From Margaritifera margaritifera (taxonomy: Eukaryota; Mollusca; Bivalvia; Unionida; Margaritiferidae): DNA of 64,000 bases. Below are positions 45,979-57,437 of the stretch, one piece after another. Under the pieces are notes generated by a model that was not told where the DNA came from, did no database searches, and saw only the letters and a list, made by a program, of their open reading frames with translations. The stretch is from assembly GCA_029931535.1 (NCBI GenBank), contig JAQPZY010001660.1:5960001-6024000 (forward strand), in the 5' to 3' direction. Made by a program: the position numbers and the translations under genes. Each line of letters begins with the position of its first letter. Position 1 is the stretch's first letter.

Positions 45979-46424
45979 CTGAAAGAGCAAAACAAGGCTT
46001 GAATCTGATGCTGAACAATTCCTGAAAGATTGCTTATGGTTAATAAAAGCTCTAATGAATGTATTCACAAGTACAGAATGTTCACATTTGCATTTCTCCA
46101 TGACTCAATGGTTACTGTGTATTTCTGATCCATTTTTCCAGAAAGCATGCAAGTTTAGAGGCACTGCACCAGCTGCCACATGGAACTGATTACTGTACAA
46201 GTTACTTACCCTTGATTCTTTGCAGTGTTTTTTTTAACTGTAGAGTAATAAGTTAACATTAAAGGTAGGGAACTTTTATTATTTGCAGCATATAAAATTA
46301 TGCACAGAACAATTAATAAGTAACAATCATGCAGTAACTGGTTCCGAGCAGCAACTGGTGCAGACCTTCCACATCTGTTCTAGCAGAGCATAAATTAAAA
46401 CTGATGGCTTAGGCAGAGTCCATA

Positions 46425-46950
46425 CTAGTCAAAACAAGGGTTTCATGGAATGCTGCATCTAGCCTGCCCTATGTGCTATCATTTAGTAGAGTCCATGGTA
46501 GTGAAAACAAGGGTTCCATGGAATGCCATGTCTTGCCTGCACTATGTTTTATTTTTAAGCAGTCGATGTTAGTCAAAACAAGGGTTCTATGGAATGCCAT
46601 ATCTTGCCTGCACTATGTGCTATTATTAAGCAGTCGATGGTAGTCAAAACAAGGGTTCCATGGAATGCCATGTCTTGCCTGCACTATGTGCTATTATTAA
46701 GCAGTCGATGGTAGTCAAAACAAGGGTTCCATCAAATGCCATGTCTTGCCTGCACTATGTGCTATCATTTAGTAGAGTCCATGGTAGTCAAAACAAGGGT
46801 TCCATGGAATGCCATGTCTTGCCTGCACAATGTGTTATTATTAAGCAGTTGATGGTAGTCAAAACAAGGGTTCCATGGAATGCTGCATCTTGCCTGCACT
46901 ATGTGCTATCATGAAGTAGAGTCCATGGTAGTCAAAACAAGGGTTCCGTG
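46425..46950 (+). repeat. ~71-bp minisatellite, about eight units
   Basis: Units contain TAGTCAAAACAAGGGTTCCA, TGGAATGCCATGTCTTGCC and TGCACTATGTGCTAT, in forms ending either TTTAGTAGAGTCCATGG or TTAAGCAG(T)CGATGG. The order of these two forms varies along the array. The open frame 46660-46914 is a by-product. Confidence 0.93.
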
Positions 46951-47326
46951 ATAAAAATGTAACCCACAAAAATAAATAAATTCACAATATCTCATCAAGT
47001 GTTCCACCAAAAATGGTGTCTTGTCTGTGAACAACCAAAAATGGCATCTTGCCTGTGAAACAACATTATGATTCTGCTCAAGAAGGTGCGACAGAAACTT
47101 CAAGTACATCCAGAACAACATCTGACGTATTGTAATATTCTACTAAAGTTGCAATTGAATAGAGCCACTGATGTCTAAAACATATGGCTTTCAAAACTTT
47201 CAACATAACACATGAACAATTATTGATGCTTGTCATTGCCAGAAAAATTATACCTATATCTTGCCATTCAAAGGCGAGAGAGTAAAAGAACACTTAAATA
47301 CATGGAAGATCTATAAGTATGCAGTA

Positions 47327-50300
47327 CAGTAGGACCCCGCTATAGCATGCTTCGTTATAACACAAATTCGGATATAACACGATCGTGGGATGGCTCCCGA
47401 AATTTCATCTATTTTTTCGTACATGAAAACATTTTTTTTCCATCAAAATATAACAAGAGTTTGATTTAATAATTTGGCAAGCTGTATTGTATTCTTGAAG
47501 AAAAAGCGTCTTATGATTGCATCTTTCTTTATATGAATAAAGATACTGAACATTTCTATTTGTGAATGTTCATTTCAAATGTGTCAGTAGTCAATCACTG
47601 CACTTTGATCTTAGTTTATTTTTGAAAGATGTCAGCTCATTTTAAAGCTGATAAGTGTTAAACTTTTTATTACTGATATATGAACAATAAAGTCATTAAG
47701 TCTTCTTTGTGTTTGTCTTCAATACATTCTGTGTACAATCGTTGCTCAAACAATAGTCGACATATGTTTGCTCATTCAACTGCATACACAGCCAAGCACC
47801 AAACAATGCGGTGGTTGATAAAAGATTCGCACCTGAATTTATAAATCAATTAATTTAAGTCATTGACAATCATCAAAGTCAATCTCAAAGCTAAAGGTTG
47901 TTCAAACCATGTGGCAATGATTTATAAAACATCAAAAACACGAAAGCTGCCAACGCACGCACGTGGCTTGGCGGTGTTGTTAGACAATTGCCACGCAATC
48001 AGTTGACCAGTGAATAATATTGTACATTCCCTATAAAAATGACCCCATTGTTGATTGACAATTATTCTTGATGTAGTCGTTCAAACAAATAGGTGTCAGA
48101 GTTTTAATTAGTAGTTATTTACAATGGATAACAGTACACGGAAATGTAAAGCTTTTACTGTTAAAGAGAAGCTTGAAGCCATGCACAGGATTAAGTCCGG
48201 TGTTAAACAAACGCATTTAGCTCGAGATTTAGGTGTTCACGAGTCGACCATCCGAGGATGGAAAAGGGAAGAAGTGAAATTAAGAGAGATGCTGATAGAT
48301 CTGCATGAAAAAGAGGGATTGATGAGAAAGAAAGCCAGACTAGCGGGAGACACGCAACTTGATACAGCCCGGTATCAGTGGTTTGTTCAGACTAGGGCTG
48401 AAGGAGTGCCTATATCGGGATCTATTATGAAAGCACAAGCTGAAAAATTTCACATGGACTTACATGGGCAAGATTCCAGTTTTAAAGCTAGTAGTGGATG
48501 GCTAGACCAGTTTAAGAAACGACATGGAATTAGCAAAGTGACTGTTTTGGGAGAAATCCGTTCTTCAGATTCTGAAGCCACTATAACCTATCCAGACAAA
48601 CTGAGGGAATTAATAGAAGAAGGTGGATATTCCCCAGAGCAGATTTACAATTGTGATGAAACTGGGTTTTGTTACAAAAAGATGCCCAACACCACCCTGG
48701 TTGTGAAAACAGACAAACACAAACATGAAGGGTTTAAGAAAAGAAAGGAGAGATTGACTTTGCTATTTTGTGTTAATAAAACGGGAAATCACAATCTGAA
48801 ACCACTCTGTATTGGAAAATTCAAGTCGCCAAGATGCTTTCATCATATGAATATGAAGTCTCTACCTTTTTCATATGATGCAACGAAAAATGCATGGATG
48901 ACAGCCGCATTGTTTGAAAACTGGTTTCAAAATTAATTTGTACCAGCAGTTCGATCCCACCTGAGAAGTGTGAAGATGGAGCCGAAGGCATTGCTATTGT
49001 TAGATAACTTCCCTGCCCACCCACACGCAGACAGCCTGGTTAGTAGGGACGGGAAGATAGAAGTCAGCTTCCTCCCAAAGAATACCACTTCCAGGATTCA
49101 GCCGCTGGACCAGGGCATAATTTCAGTATTTAAAATGAACTATAGAAGGGAACTTGTGAAAAAGATTGTTTCTGATGAAACTTCAGTTCAGGCAACACTA
49201 CGGAGTCTAAATTTGAAAGAGGTTATGTACCTTGGGGGCAAAGCCTGGGATGCCATTACGCCCAGCTGCATTGAGAAATGCTGGGAGAAAGGACTGGGGG
49301 CAGCATTTTCTATTAGCCAGGATTAACAGCGCTGATGTGATTGATGATGATGATAGTTTATTTGATGGATTTTCGGAGAAGGATGTGTCAGATGCTGAGA
49401 GGGCATTTGGGATGTTAATGCAGTCAAGTGAAAGTGTGCGTGAATGGCTCACGTATGATAATGACTGCCCAGTTGTAGACTGTGTTTCTGATGCGGAAAT
49501 TATTCAAAATGCAAGTGTAAACAAAACCAAAGATGATGCTGCTGATTGTGATGCTTCTGATGATGACAGTGACGACACCACACCTGAGGATCAACCACCA
49601 TCAGCAATAGATGCAATCCAAAGCTTAGAGTGTGCAATATGATGGATGGAGACTCAGGATGTTGACTATATTTGAATTCTTCAATTGAGGAATATGTTTG
49701 ACTTTGCAAAGGGTAAACGTGACAGTAGCAAGAAGCAGCTGAAAATTAATCAGTTTTTCCAAAAACAATAAAGTATTCTAATTTGTAGCAGATAAAATTA
49801 TAGCAGTATGAAATTTATACTTACACCGTTTATTGACCTTGGGACATACACGTGCATACACACTGTAAATGTGTGCTTCATCATTCCTTACGTGATTTAT
49901 CGAATATAATTTTTTTTTTTTTGCATTGAATTCAGACACATAATGATCTATGACTAAATATTATACTTCTGTGTGCATATTTTCGATGGAATTATTATGG
50001 ACTCACTCCAACGCATGCCACCAGATCGGTTGGTGAGTACACGTGTTGATCCTTTAACTATTCATGCTATACATTAGACATGTACATATAAATGTACCAA
50101 TGCATGGTTCTCTGAATAAAGTAAAATATTATATGTGCAATCTCTGTTTTCACTGCATGTGTAATTCTCGTTTAATATGCATTGATTTAAGATGGTAACT
50201 GTGCCAATGAAGCACGTTGTTTTGAGCCCACAATTTACCCCCACCCTCCAATTTTTTTGGTGCATGCATCATTTTCTTCAGCTAAATGACTTGGTTTTGT

Positions 50301-50384
50301 CTAGGTTGGTTATAGCACGGTTCAGGACATAGCACAATCTCGTTTTGTGGACCCCGACCATCGTGCTATAGCAAGGTCCTACTG
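47327..50384 (+). mobile_element. Complete Tigger/pogo-like DNA transposon
   Basis: Terminal inverted repeats CAGTAGGACCCCGCTATAGC (left) and CAGTAGGACCTTGCTATAGC (reverse complement of the right end) differ at two positions. TA duplications flank the element (47325-47326, 50385-50386). It is 3058 bp long and encodes one transposase gene (48124-49771) with non-coding arms of about 0.8 kb and 0.6 kb. Subterminal sequence is also palindromic (GTTATAACACAAATTCGG, TTATAGCACGG). It lies in an intron of the Rab11-FIP gene, opposite in orientation. Few lesions in the coding sequence suggest a recent insertion. Confidence 0.93.
48124..49771 (+). pseudogene. Tigger/pogo-like transposase, slightly damaged
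   Basis: ATG 48124 opens 270 codons. The CENP-B-like N-terminal helix-turn-helix (residues ~8-55) includes VKEKLEAMHRIKSGVKQTHL; a second, CENPB-type DNA-binding domain (~75-145) includes GSIMKAQAEKFH. The DDE domain follows, with Asp178 in YNCDETGF (codon 48655-48657), Asp294 in LLLLDNFPAHP (49003-49005) and Asp329 in QPLDQGI (49108-49110). Lesions are an in-frame TAA at 48934-48936 (after NWFQN), a frameshift near 49290-49310 and in-frame TGA codons at 49640 and about 49673. The acidic C-terminal region ends in QLKINQFFQKQ, a PIP-box-like tail; the stop TAA 49769-49771 overlaps an AATAAA signal. It would cut and paste its own element in the nucleus but is not intact. No intron is evident. 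Confidence 0.92.
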
Positions 50385-50868
50385 TATTATGTTGAGAAAA
50401 TCTGTTCAGCCTCTTTTGCCAGACATTATTCTTACGCTATATGCCTGTAACTTCTCTAGAATTAAAGATACATGCAAGCATATTTACTGTTTAATGAATA
50501 GTTTCATTTTAGCCAATTCCACATGCTCCTGAATGCTGGGGTATCTTGCTTTACAGTTTTAAAATTCAAAGTGTTAGTGACTGAATGTTAAAAAAAAGCC
50601 GAAACAAACACAAATACATTTGCTTTCCATGTAGAGTTTGAAAATTGTGTTAATATAGAGACAATTGGTTAGATGTCATCTGTGTATTTGTCTTTGGGTC
50701 TTAACCATTACATACCATCTGAAGATCAATTCTGTTTTGGTTTTAGGCACAGCATTATCATCCAGTTAGAAAGATCCAAATTATTTTTTAAAAATGGCTG
50801 AAAAAGGGGCAATCATAAAATCAATGTCCTTCATACTTCTCACAAAAGGGGTGACAACTCTTTTTTAC

Positions 50869-50985
50869 CTGCCCTGTGACTTTTCTCTCCCTAGTAAACT
50901 TTTTCTGCATCTCCTCGTGCTCTGCTGAAATGGCATTATAATCCTCTTGCACTGCATTAAATCGGTCTGTCCACTCCAGCTTGTC
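50869..50985 (-). CDS. Rab11-FIP coding exon (coiled coil)
   Basis: The acceptor AG is at 50986-50987 and the donor GTAAAAAAG at 50860-50868, a weak donor. It has 39 codons with DKLEWTDRFNAVQEDYNAIS and MQKKFTRERKVTGQ. The length matches the stretch between the neighbouring segments in vertebrate FIP3, so no exon seems to be missing on either side. Confidence 0.83.
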
Positions 50986-51560
50986 CTGGAATAAATAGTA
51001 CAACAAGGTCAAGGTCTGCTTGTAAAGCCAACACTGAAAGCATTGCTGAGTAACGTTAACAAAACCATAAACTCTTTAACAAAGACATTGCCGCCAGCAG
51101 AAAAGTAATTGCTATGTCTGGCTTCCCACTAATTTGTATTACTCAGAATTCATTATTCTTTTAGGTATCACATTTCAGTTGTTTCACAGACAATAACATT
51201 TCAATAAGTTCTAAATTCAAGGATATGCCACTGAAGGAGATATCTTTTTTTCTTAATAGGTTATATACTTTTTCATTTGGTCTTTAAATGTGTGTTTTGA
51301 AGCAGTCCCAAATGTGTGGTCTGTAGGAGTCCCAAATGTGTGGTTCCAAAATTAATGAAAATTGGTATTCCACGAATAAAAGTGCATTCAATATTTCACA
51401 GAATGCCAGTATTATTCTTGATTCAGAATCTGTGTAATTGGGTACATTGGATGATAGCAAATCTTACTGAAAAGTCAATTATCAGGTTGCCAATTATGGT
51501 ACATGTACACATATTATCAGCCTTTATTACATCTTGAATTTTGCCAACAGACTGATTTTA

Positions 51561-51753
51561 TTTTTATTTGGTTTGGCGTTTTACAGCATGGCAACACGTT
51601 AGATATTAAGTACTGAGGCAATTGGAGCAAAGTGCCTTGCCCAAGGACACACCAAGGCAGACGACCTCAGTGGATGTAATTGTAGATTTCGAACCTGCAC
51701 CCTTTTGGTCATCAGTCTGGTATGCTAATCACTAAGCCACTATGGTACCTGTC
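51561..51753 (-). mobile_element. tRNA-derived SINE, copy 2
   Basis: On the minus strand the head ACCATAGTGGCTTAGTGATT has a good A box (TGGCTTAGTG) and GGTGCAGGTTCGAAATC a good B box (GGTTCGAAATC), about 45 bases apart as in a tRNA. The body contains CCTTGGGCAAGGCACTTTGC and the tail TGCTGTAAAACGCCAAACC. It is in a Rab11-FIP intron on the same strand as that gene. Confidence 0.78.
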
Positions 51754-52569
51754 TCCATTAGTCGCCTCTTACAATGTAAGGTAGGGCAAATCGAGCCAAG
51801 TCCAGACCTGCCAACCCTAACATGACCTTCTCAGTAAGGCTGTCAATATTTTTCCACAAGTGAGACCAATTTTTAGTAAGGTGTAGTGCTATTGTGAACA
51901 TGGAAAACAAATACACCTCTCCTCAAAAACTTGTGCCCAGAAAACTCATGAACCCGCTTATAACACATGATCAGGTGTGGATCCTATTTGTTTCCCCAAA
52001 AATATGAAACGAATTGGCCCCTATTTGTTGAATGTGAAGAAAATTGCAATCAAAATTGGTAAATGAAACCTTGATATATCACTTGTTTTATCATCGGAAA
52101 TGGCGGTTACTGCCTGGAAATTTTGAATCAACATTGTGAAATTTGCAAGTTTTAATAAGAAATCACATATTTTGTTAGATTTTCTTTGAAAAAATATTGT
52201 CTCAATACACTGTAAAAAAAAATATATGGCAAAATAGCCATCAATGAAAAATGCTGCTAAATGCTAACAGGTGACAACACTGTAAGACATAAACCCCAAA
52301 TAAAGATGTCTTGTGGGGTGAATTTTGTGCAATAATCTTATAATTGTTTCAATGTAATCAGTACACCATATTTCATGTAATTTTTTGTACTCTTTAATTT
52401 TTTGTACACCATCTAGCTGTAAAAATAATAATTAACATATTTTTCATCAAATTCTTTAAATTTTCATACATAAAAGTTCTACTGAGAAGATTTACGTTTG
52501 CAAAAAGATAATAAATATTGCCATTTGTCTATTACAAAACAAAAAGAGATTAAAATAATTTACAATTAA

Positions 52570-53460
52570 GGTGGTTTTTTTTATTTATTTTTTAACCTTG
52601 TATTTTGATGTGTTAAAACAGGAGAGGTTCCCATTTCAAATGGTTTAAAAATATACAGAGGTACAATTTTGATACATCCAATGACCAAAGTATTCTTTTG
52701 CTAACCATATGTTATAAATTTGATTATTTTTGGGTAAGTTTTTAACTGATGCATCGAATAATGATATAGAAGATTAAAAAAATAAAAGAATTACCATTAT
52801 AACTGTTCAGAAAGATCATTGCTCATTTCATTCTTTTATTATTTTTTTAAACCATGTATTCTGATGTTTTTATATTTGAATCAAGAAGAGAAGTTCAAGT
52901 TTCAGATGGGTTAAAAAAAATACTGATGTAAAATTTAAATATTTCAAATGACCAATATATTGTATGTTGAGTTTATATTTCATATAATCCCACATGAAAA
53001 ACATAACTCTCTTTCGTCTCAATCAAAAACTTACCTGAACTATTTAACTTTGCATAAATTTTTAACTCAGGCATCGAATATTACAGGAGATTAAGAAATA
53101 AGAGACAACATTTATAATCATGCAGAAAAGTCATTGATCTTTTCATTCTTTTATTATTTTTTTAAGCACATATTTTGATGGTTTTTATTTGAATCAAGAA
53201 GAGAAGTTCACATTTCAAACACCTTAAAAAAAATACAGATGTAAAATTTAAATATGTCAAATGACCAATGTATTATTTGCGGAATATATGTTTGACATAA
53301 TTCCATATAAAAAACATAACTATTTGTTGCCTCAATTAAAAACTTGTCCGAACTATGTTAACTTCGCATAAATATTAAATTGAGGCATTGAATAATGAAA
53401 CAGGAGATCAAGAAATAAAGAAATAATCACAATTTACAATCATGCAGAAAGGCTTTTGAT
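52570..53460 (+). repeat. Diverged tandem repeat, ~260-310-bp period, three units
   Basis: CTTTTATTATTTTTTTAA, TTTGAATCAAGAAGAGAAG, CAAATGACCAA and TCAG/GAGGCATCGAATA blocks recur at about 52600, 52856 and 53168. AT-rich and non-coding. Confidence 0.75.
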
Positions 53461-53699
53461 TATCTCGCTTTGAAAGGGTAATTGTTGTTAATTGAGAATC
53501 TACTCTCATTCATCGATCAGCTTTTCTTTGTTTTCTTTATTAGCAAGAAAATATAATGATTGATGCATATGATCTCTTGTTGTAATTACAATATCAGAGA
53601 TGCTGCCAGGATTTTATCTGAAGGGGGGAGCTCCCCCCTTGTCACCAAAATAAGGGGGGAGTAGGAAAAAAATAAGGGGGAAGAGGAAACGGCCATAGT

Positions 53700-54000
53700 T
53701 TAATATTTACCTAACACATAAATATCCATCTCTTTCTTTCTTCCTTCTCTATTTAAATCAAAATCCTCAAAAGATGTCTCCTCTAGTTGTACAAGCATTA
53801 ATCTGTTGATCATTTCTGAACTTAATTTGTTCTTTATCTCTGTATTAATATTGTTCCGTGCTCAGAATCCCCTTTCACATATGCATAGTTAGCTAAGCCA
53901 GCTTGAACAAGTTGGAAAACTGTTCTTTATGGTTGTTATGTATAATTTGCAACAGCTCATAGGTATTGTCTCTTGGATATCTCTGCTCCAAAATAATATT
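53700..54000 (-). pseudogene. hAT transposase C-terminal dimerisation domain fragment
   Basis: In reverse complement, one frame with a single in-frame TGA contains CERGF (near 53876), NNINTEIKNKLSSEMINRLM and FEDFDLNREG, ending at the TAA at 53700. The order 'CERGFS..N.IKT..RN.L....L..LM.V.....FDF' is the hATC dimerisation block. Upstream on the minus strand (53880-54000) KEQFSNLFKLA may be the helix before it. The RNase H-like catalytic part and the BED finger are missing. Confidence 0.78.
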
Positions 54001-54220
54001 TTAATTTTTTCACTAACAAGAGCTCTGCCAAAGTTTCACTTTTTGGAATCAGTGCTTTGCTGACTACTATGCCAGATTTCTTATCTGTTCCACAATGTTG
54101 TATTAGGGTTTAAGTCCATCAATGCCACAGTCAGCTTGTTCAGACAGAGGTATTTTGATCAAAATAAATATCCTTACTTTTAATTATTTTTTAGATTCTT
54201 ATTTATTCAATTTATTTTAA

Positions 54221-54872
54221 CTCTTAGAGCGGCATATAGTTTTGTAGCACAAGATCCCTCAAGGCAGAATTGTTTGAGAAAAGAAATGAAAACTGCAGTC
54301 TACTTTTAAATTGCCTGTATTTTAATTAGGCTTAGATTTCTGCCTTTTTGACATTTAATTTCGAAATACCGCTTAATACGGGGTTGACTGGCATGCCGTC
54401 TATTTTTATTTTTGTCCATCCAGCATTTACATCGGACTCATATTCAACATCATTTTCGGGTTCAAAATTACTCACTGGTATTTCCAGTAACACTTTCCGG
54501 GCTCCAATAATCTCATATACTTCAAAATTTAAAAAATCATTGTTATCATCGCTATTACCGGCCAGTATTTGCCAAACGAAATCGTCATCTGAAGAACCAT
54601 GTTGTGAGTCAGCCATTTTGGATTTTCTAGGAGCCCTTACTTGAAGAACGCATTTGTAAAACTTCCTTCGTGAATGCAATGTTCAACCTCGACAATGCTT
54701 ATTCCAGGGCCCAAATGTGCCAATCAAATTTTGTTTAACAACCGTTCTTTTCAAGCGAAGTACTCAGATGTGTAAACAGTTGCCTACCGGATAAAAGACA
54801 GATAACGAGACAAGCGCTACAAGACCCCTACTTGCGGCGGTGCGACTTATGCCGCTAGAAGCACTTTAAGGG
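54221..54872 (-). mobile_element. piggyBac-like element nested in the hAT element
   Basis: Flanked by TTAA (54217-54220 and 54873-54876). The left end is CTCTTAGAGCGGCATATAG; the right end in reverse complement is CCCTTAAAGTGCTTCTAGCG, with GCGGCATAAG a few bases in. TTAA targets and CCCTT-like ends are typical of piggyBac. It carries the N-terminal coding region only, so it is non-autonomous. Confidence 0.65.
54332..54616 (-). CDS. N-terminal acidic part of a piggyBac-like transposase
   Basis: The ATG at 54616 (an upstream in-frame ATG exists at 54679) opens 94 codons to the stop at 54332. The protein is acidic, starting MADSQHGSSDDDFVW, with FEPENDVEYESDVNAGWTKI, and ends shortly after a GMPVNP block. 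PiggyBac transposases begin with such an acidic region followed by a 'GW..I' and Pro/Gly block before the catalytic domain, which is absent here. The TTAA flanks support this assignment; the sequence signature alone is weak. Confidence 0.5.
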   Translation of the reverse strand: MADSQHGSSDDDFVWQILAGNSDDNNDFLNFEVYEIIGARKVLLEIPVSNFEPENDVEYESDVNAGWTKIKIDGMPVNPVLSGISKLNVKKAEI

Positions 54873-55041
54873 TTAACAGTTAAATAAAAATTGTATACTG
54901 CGCAGAGTATATTTTTTATATGCGCGACTTTAAACTAATTTGCGGGAGTTCTCGCGCATCAATGTTTTCCAAGTGCGTGAATTCGTACAAATTTTTTGCG
55001 ATTTGCGCACTCACACGCCCTGGCAGCATCTCTACAATATC

Positions 55042-56960
55042 TACTGCTGTTCATTAACAACTGGACAATGGGCTTTACAGAACATAACCCTTAAACAATA
55101 TCGTTAATAAGCACTCTTTATTAAATTGGTCACAGTAACAAAGCATCACGTGCGTTTTAAAACAAGTTCGGAAGCCATTTGATGATTACTCGTTACCAAG
55201 GCTGTCATTGTCACAAAGCACCACAGTATAGCTCGCGCAGTTTAAAACAAGAGTTGTGACACCATTTGACGTTTTCTCATCAAATTAACATTTTATTGAG
55301 AATCTAGTCTATGATACACCCCTCTATTGTTATTTTTATCGATGAGTACGATGAACAAGTGATGCATGTGAACGCTTGTCATTATAATATCTACTGCTGT
55401 TTGGACAATGGCCTTGTAATTACAATTTCTACTGCTGTCTGGACAATGTGCTTTCATAGTTCATTGACAGAATTTATTTCCCTGTGGATAGCCTTATTTC
55501 CCTATTGGTGGCCTCACTAATTTGATCTCGTCTGTCAAATCTTGCCCTCAATCAGGTGTCAACTGGAATAACCTGGCCAAAGCTCTAGGCATATTTAATT
55601 AGCAAGTAAATAACACTGCGTAGCCATGTGGTTCTTATGACAATGGATATCATAATGAACAAAATAATGAATTGTTTATTCAGAGGTGTTAACTTAATAA
55701 TGGAATACAGTAGTGACTTTGTACAAGAGAAAGATCACAAATGTCAGATAACTGAATACAGATTACAATCGTCCTGTAACCTCCCCCCTCTTTCTCTCTC
55801 TCTCTCCCTTCTCCAAAAGCTACCAATAACAACTGCTCTAATACTCTGAATACATACAATCTTACACACTGACACAAGTTTCATCTCTCTCTCTCACACA
55901 CACACACACATTCACTAAAAACAACAAGTCTTCTTTTAGTTCTTTCATTTTTATTGTACATGTAATTTTTTATAATGAAGTTAAATGTTGCTTTAAGAAT
56001 ACAATCTGCACTTAATTTTTTGACAAGGGCTCATATCGTTGCGTACAATTTATCGATAAATAATACCTATCGATAATACATGTACAGACCATCTTAATCA
56101 TTGTGCCAACATAACACACTGTACCAGCTGCAAAGAAGTATGCTCTGAATACACATGATCTTGCAAACTTGCACAACATTATCATTTCAGCCATCTCTCT
56201 GCTCTCTTTCACATTCACTAACAACAAGAAAAGTCTTTTTGAGTACTTTTCTTTTTTTGTAATTGGATTCTTGACTTGACAGCAGAATGAGACAAAAATT
56301 GTATGTTTACTTTGTACATTAGTACTGTTAGGTCACTGAGTATTGTGTCACGTACACCTGGCTTGGGTCCGATCCCTTTATTTATTGTAGACAGTAAGTA
56401 CTACAAAATAATAATTATATACTTTGCATATAATTTTTCGTACTTGGAAATGGATAAGAATTGTATGAAAAAATACATGAAATACGGTAATAGTGGTACA
56501 TACTCTTCTATTCAAACACGAAGAGCCTCAATTGGCCATCACATTGATACCCGCATGCACTTCTGTCAGAACTTAATTAAATTCCAGCTGTGTTTTGAGC
56601 TACAACATGGGGAAGTGTTTGTTGTATTGTAACAATCGATTAAAATATATACGTTTTGTTTGATTATGTTAATTATGTGCTTTGTATCAAATCATGTTAG
56701 GGAGGTAAAATAAAAAAGTTCAAAGGCATGCAAATCCTACCTACATAAGCTTTTGTGGTAGCTATCTTGTATCAAAATCAAATCATTTAATTTGACCAAT
56801 CGAACACCGTTTCAAATAGAATGTAATTAATGTCATTAAAGTATATATTTAAATCAGTAATTGAACCTAATTATTTGCAAAAGTGATTATGGAGTAATGT
56901 AACCAAGTGAAGGGTGTATATGGTGAATGTAAAGATTAGTATCATATGTGGAGTTCATAA
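55042..56960. other. Intronic DNA with short duplications, no gene
   Basis: Repeated ATAATATCTACTGCTG..TGGACAATG blocks (55036, 55388, 55428) and AGTTTAAAACAAG blocks (55155, 55240) indicate local duplication. A CT run is at 55795-55810 and a CA run at 55896-55910. TTGTGCCAACATAACACACTG-like text around 56100 recurs weakly near 55830. The open frame 56303-56632 has no domain. Confidence 0.4.
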
Positions 56961-56973
56961 CTGAGAAGCAAGA

Positions 56974-57437
56974 TTGAAAGTTTCTAGTGGACTTGAACTT
57001 GCCGAGTCAACACTCGAAGGTTGGCTCAAGGATGAGCAGAAATTTTGGGATTACTTGCATGATACTGATTCTGATGATGGGTTTAAACAGAAATGGGCAC
57101 AGACTACAAATGATATGGAATTAGATGATGCTGTGTACACCTGGTTCAGACAGCAACATGAACATTGTGTTCTGATCTCAAAAGCTATTCTAAAGGCAAG
57201 GCACAGAAAATGGCAAAAAACTATTGATAATGACTCCAATTTTCATGGCAAGCCATGGATGGCTTTGGTGATTCCTGAGCCAACATGGGATAAAACAGAA
57301 TTCGTTGTTGGGAGAGACATGCCTGGCAAATCAGGAGGCAGCATGCAATTATCCCTACCAGCTTTGAGAGATTCTCATCCATTGGGGATATGCAGAAGAC
57401 CAAGTTTACAATTGTGATGATTTGCATTTTTTTTAAA
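56974..57437 (+). pseudogene. Tigger/pogo-type transposase, N-terminal half fragment
   Basis: The frame 56974-57417 contains LELAESTLEGWLKDEQKFWD, DAVYTWFRQQHEHCVLISK and AILKARHRKWQKT, matching the end of the first helix-turn-helix and the CENPB-type DNA-binding domain of Tigger/jerky-like transposases. In another frame it reaches GYAEDQVYNCDD (about 57389-57422), the first catalytic Asp block, and then stops. Internal deletions or shifts occur near 57250-57350. It differs clearly from the transposase at 48124, so it is another subfamily. The 3' half is missing. Confidence 0.7.

Larger units (their letters stand above)
53596..55033 (-). mobile_element. Decayed hAT element with nested piggyBac-like element
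   Basis: Perfect 15-bp inverted ends AGAGATGCTGCCAGG (53596-53610) and CCTGGCAGCATCTCT (55019-55033), flanked by a perfect 8-bp duplication ACAATATC (53588-53595 and 55034-55041). A hAT transposase C-terminal fragment lies near the left end on the minus strand. The 1438-bp length includes a 652-bp second element (54221-54872). The sequence across the empty target is preserved in a neighbouring duplicated segment at about 55365-55410 (ATAATATCTACTGCTG). Confidence 0.88.

Noticed and set aside
46660..46914. 84-codon open frame with internal repeats
   Set aside because: Falls entirely within a 71-bp minisatellite; the periodic protein is a by-product.
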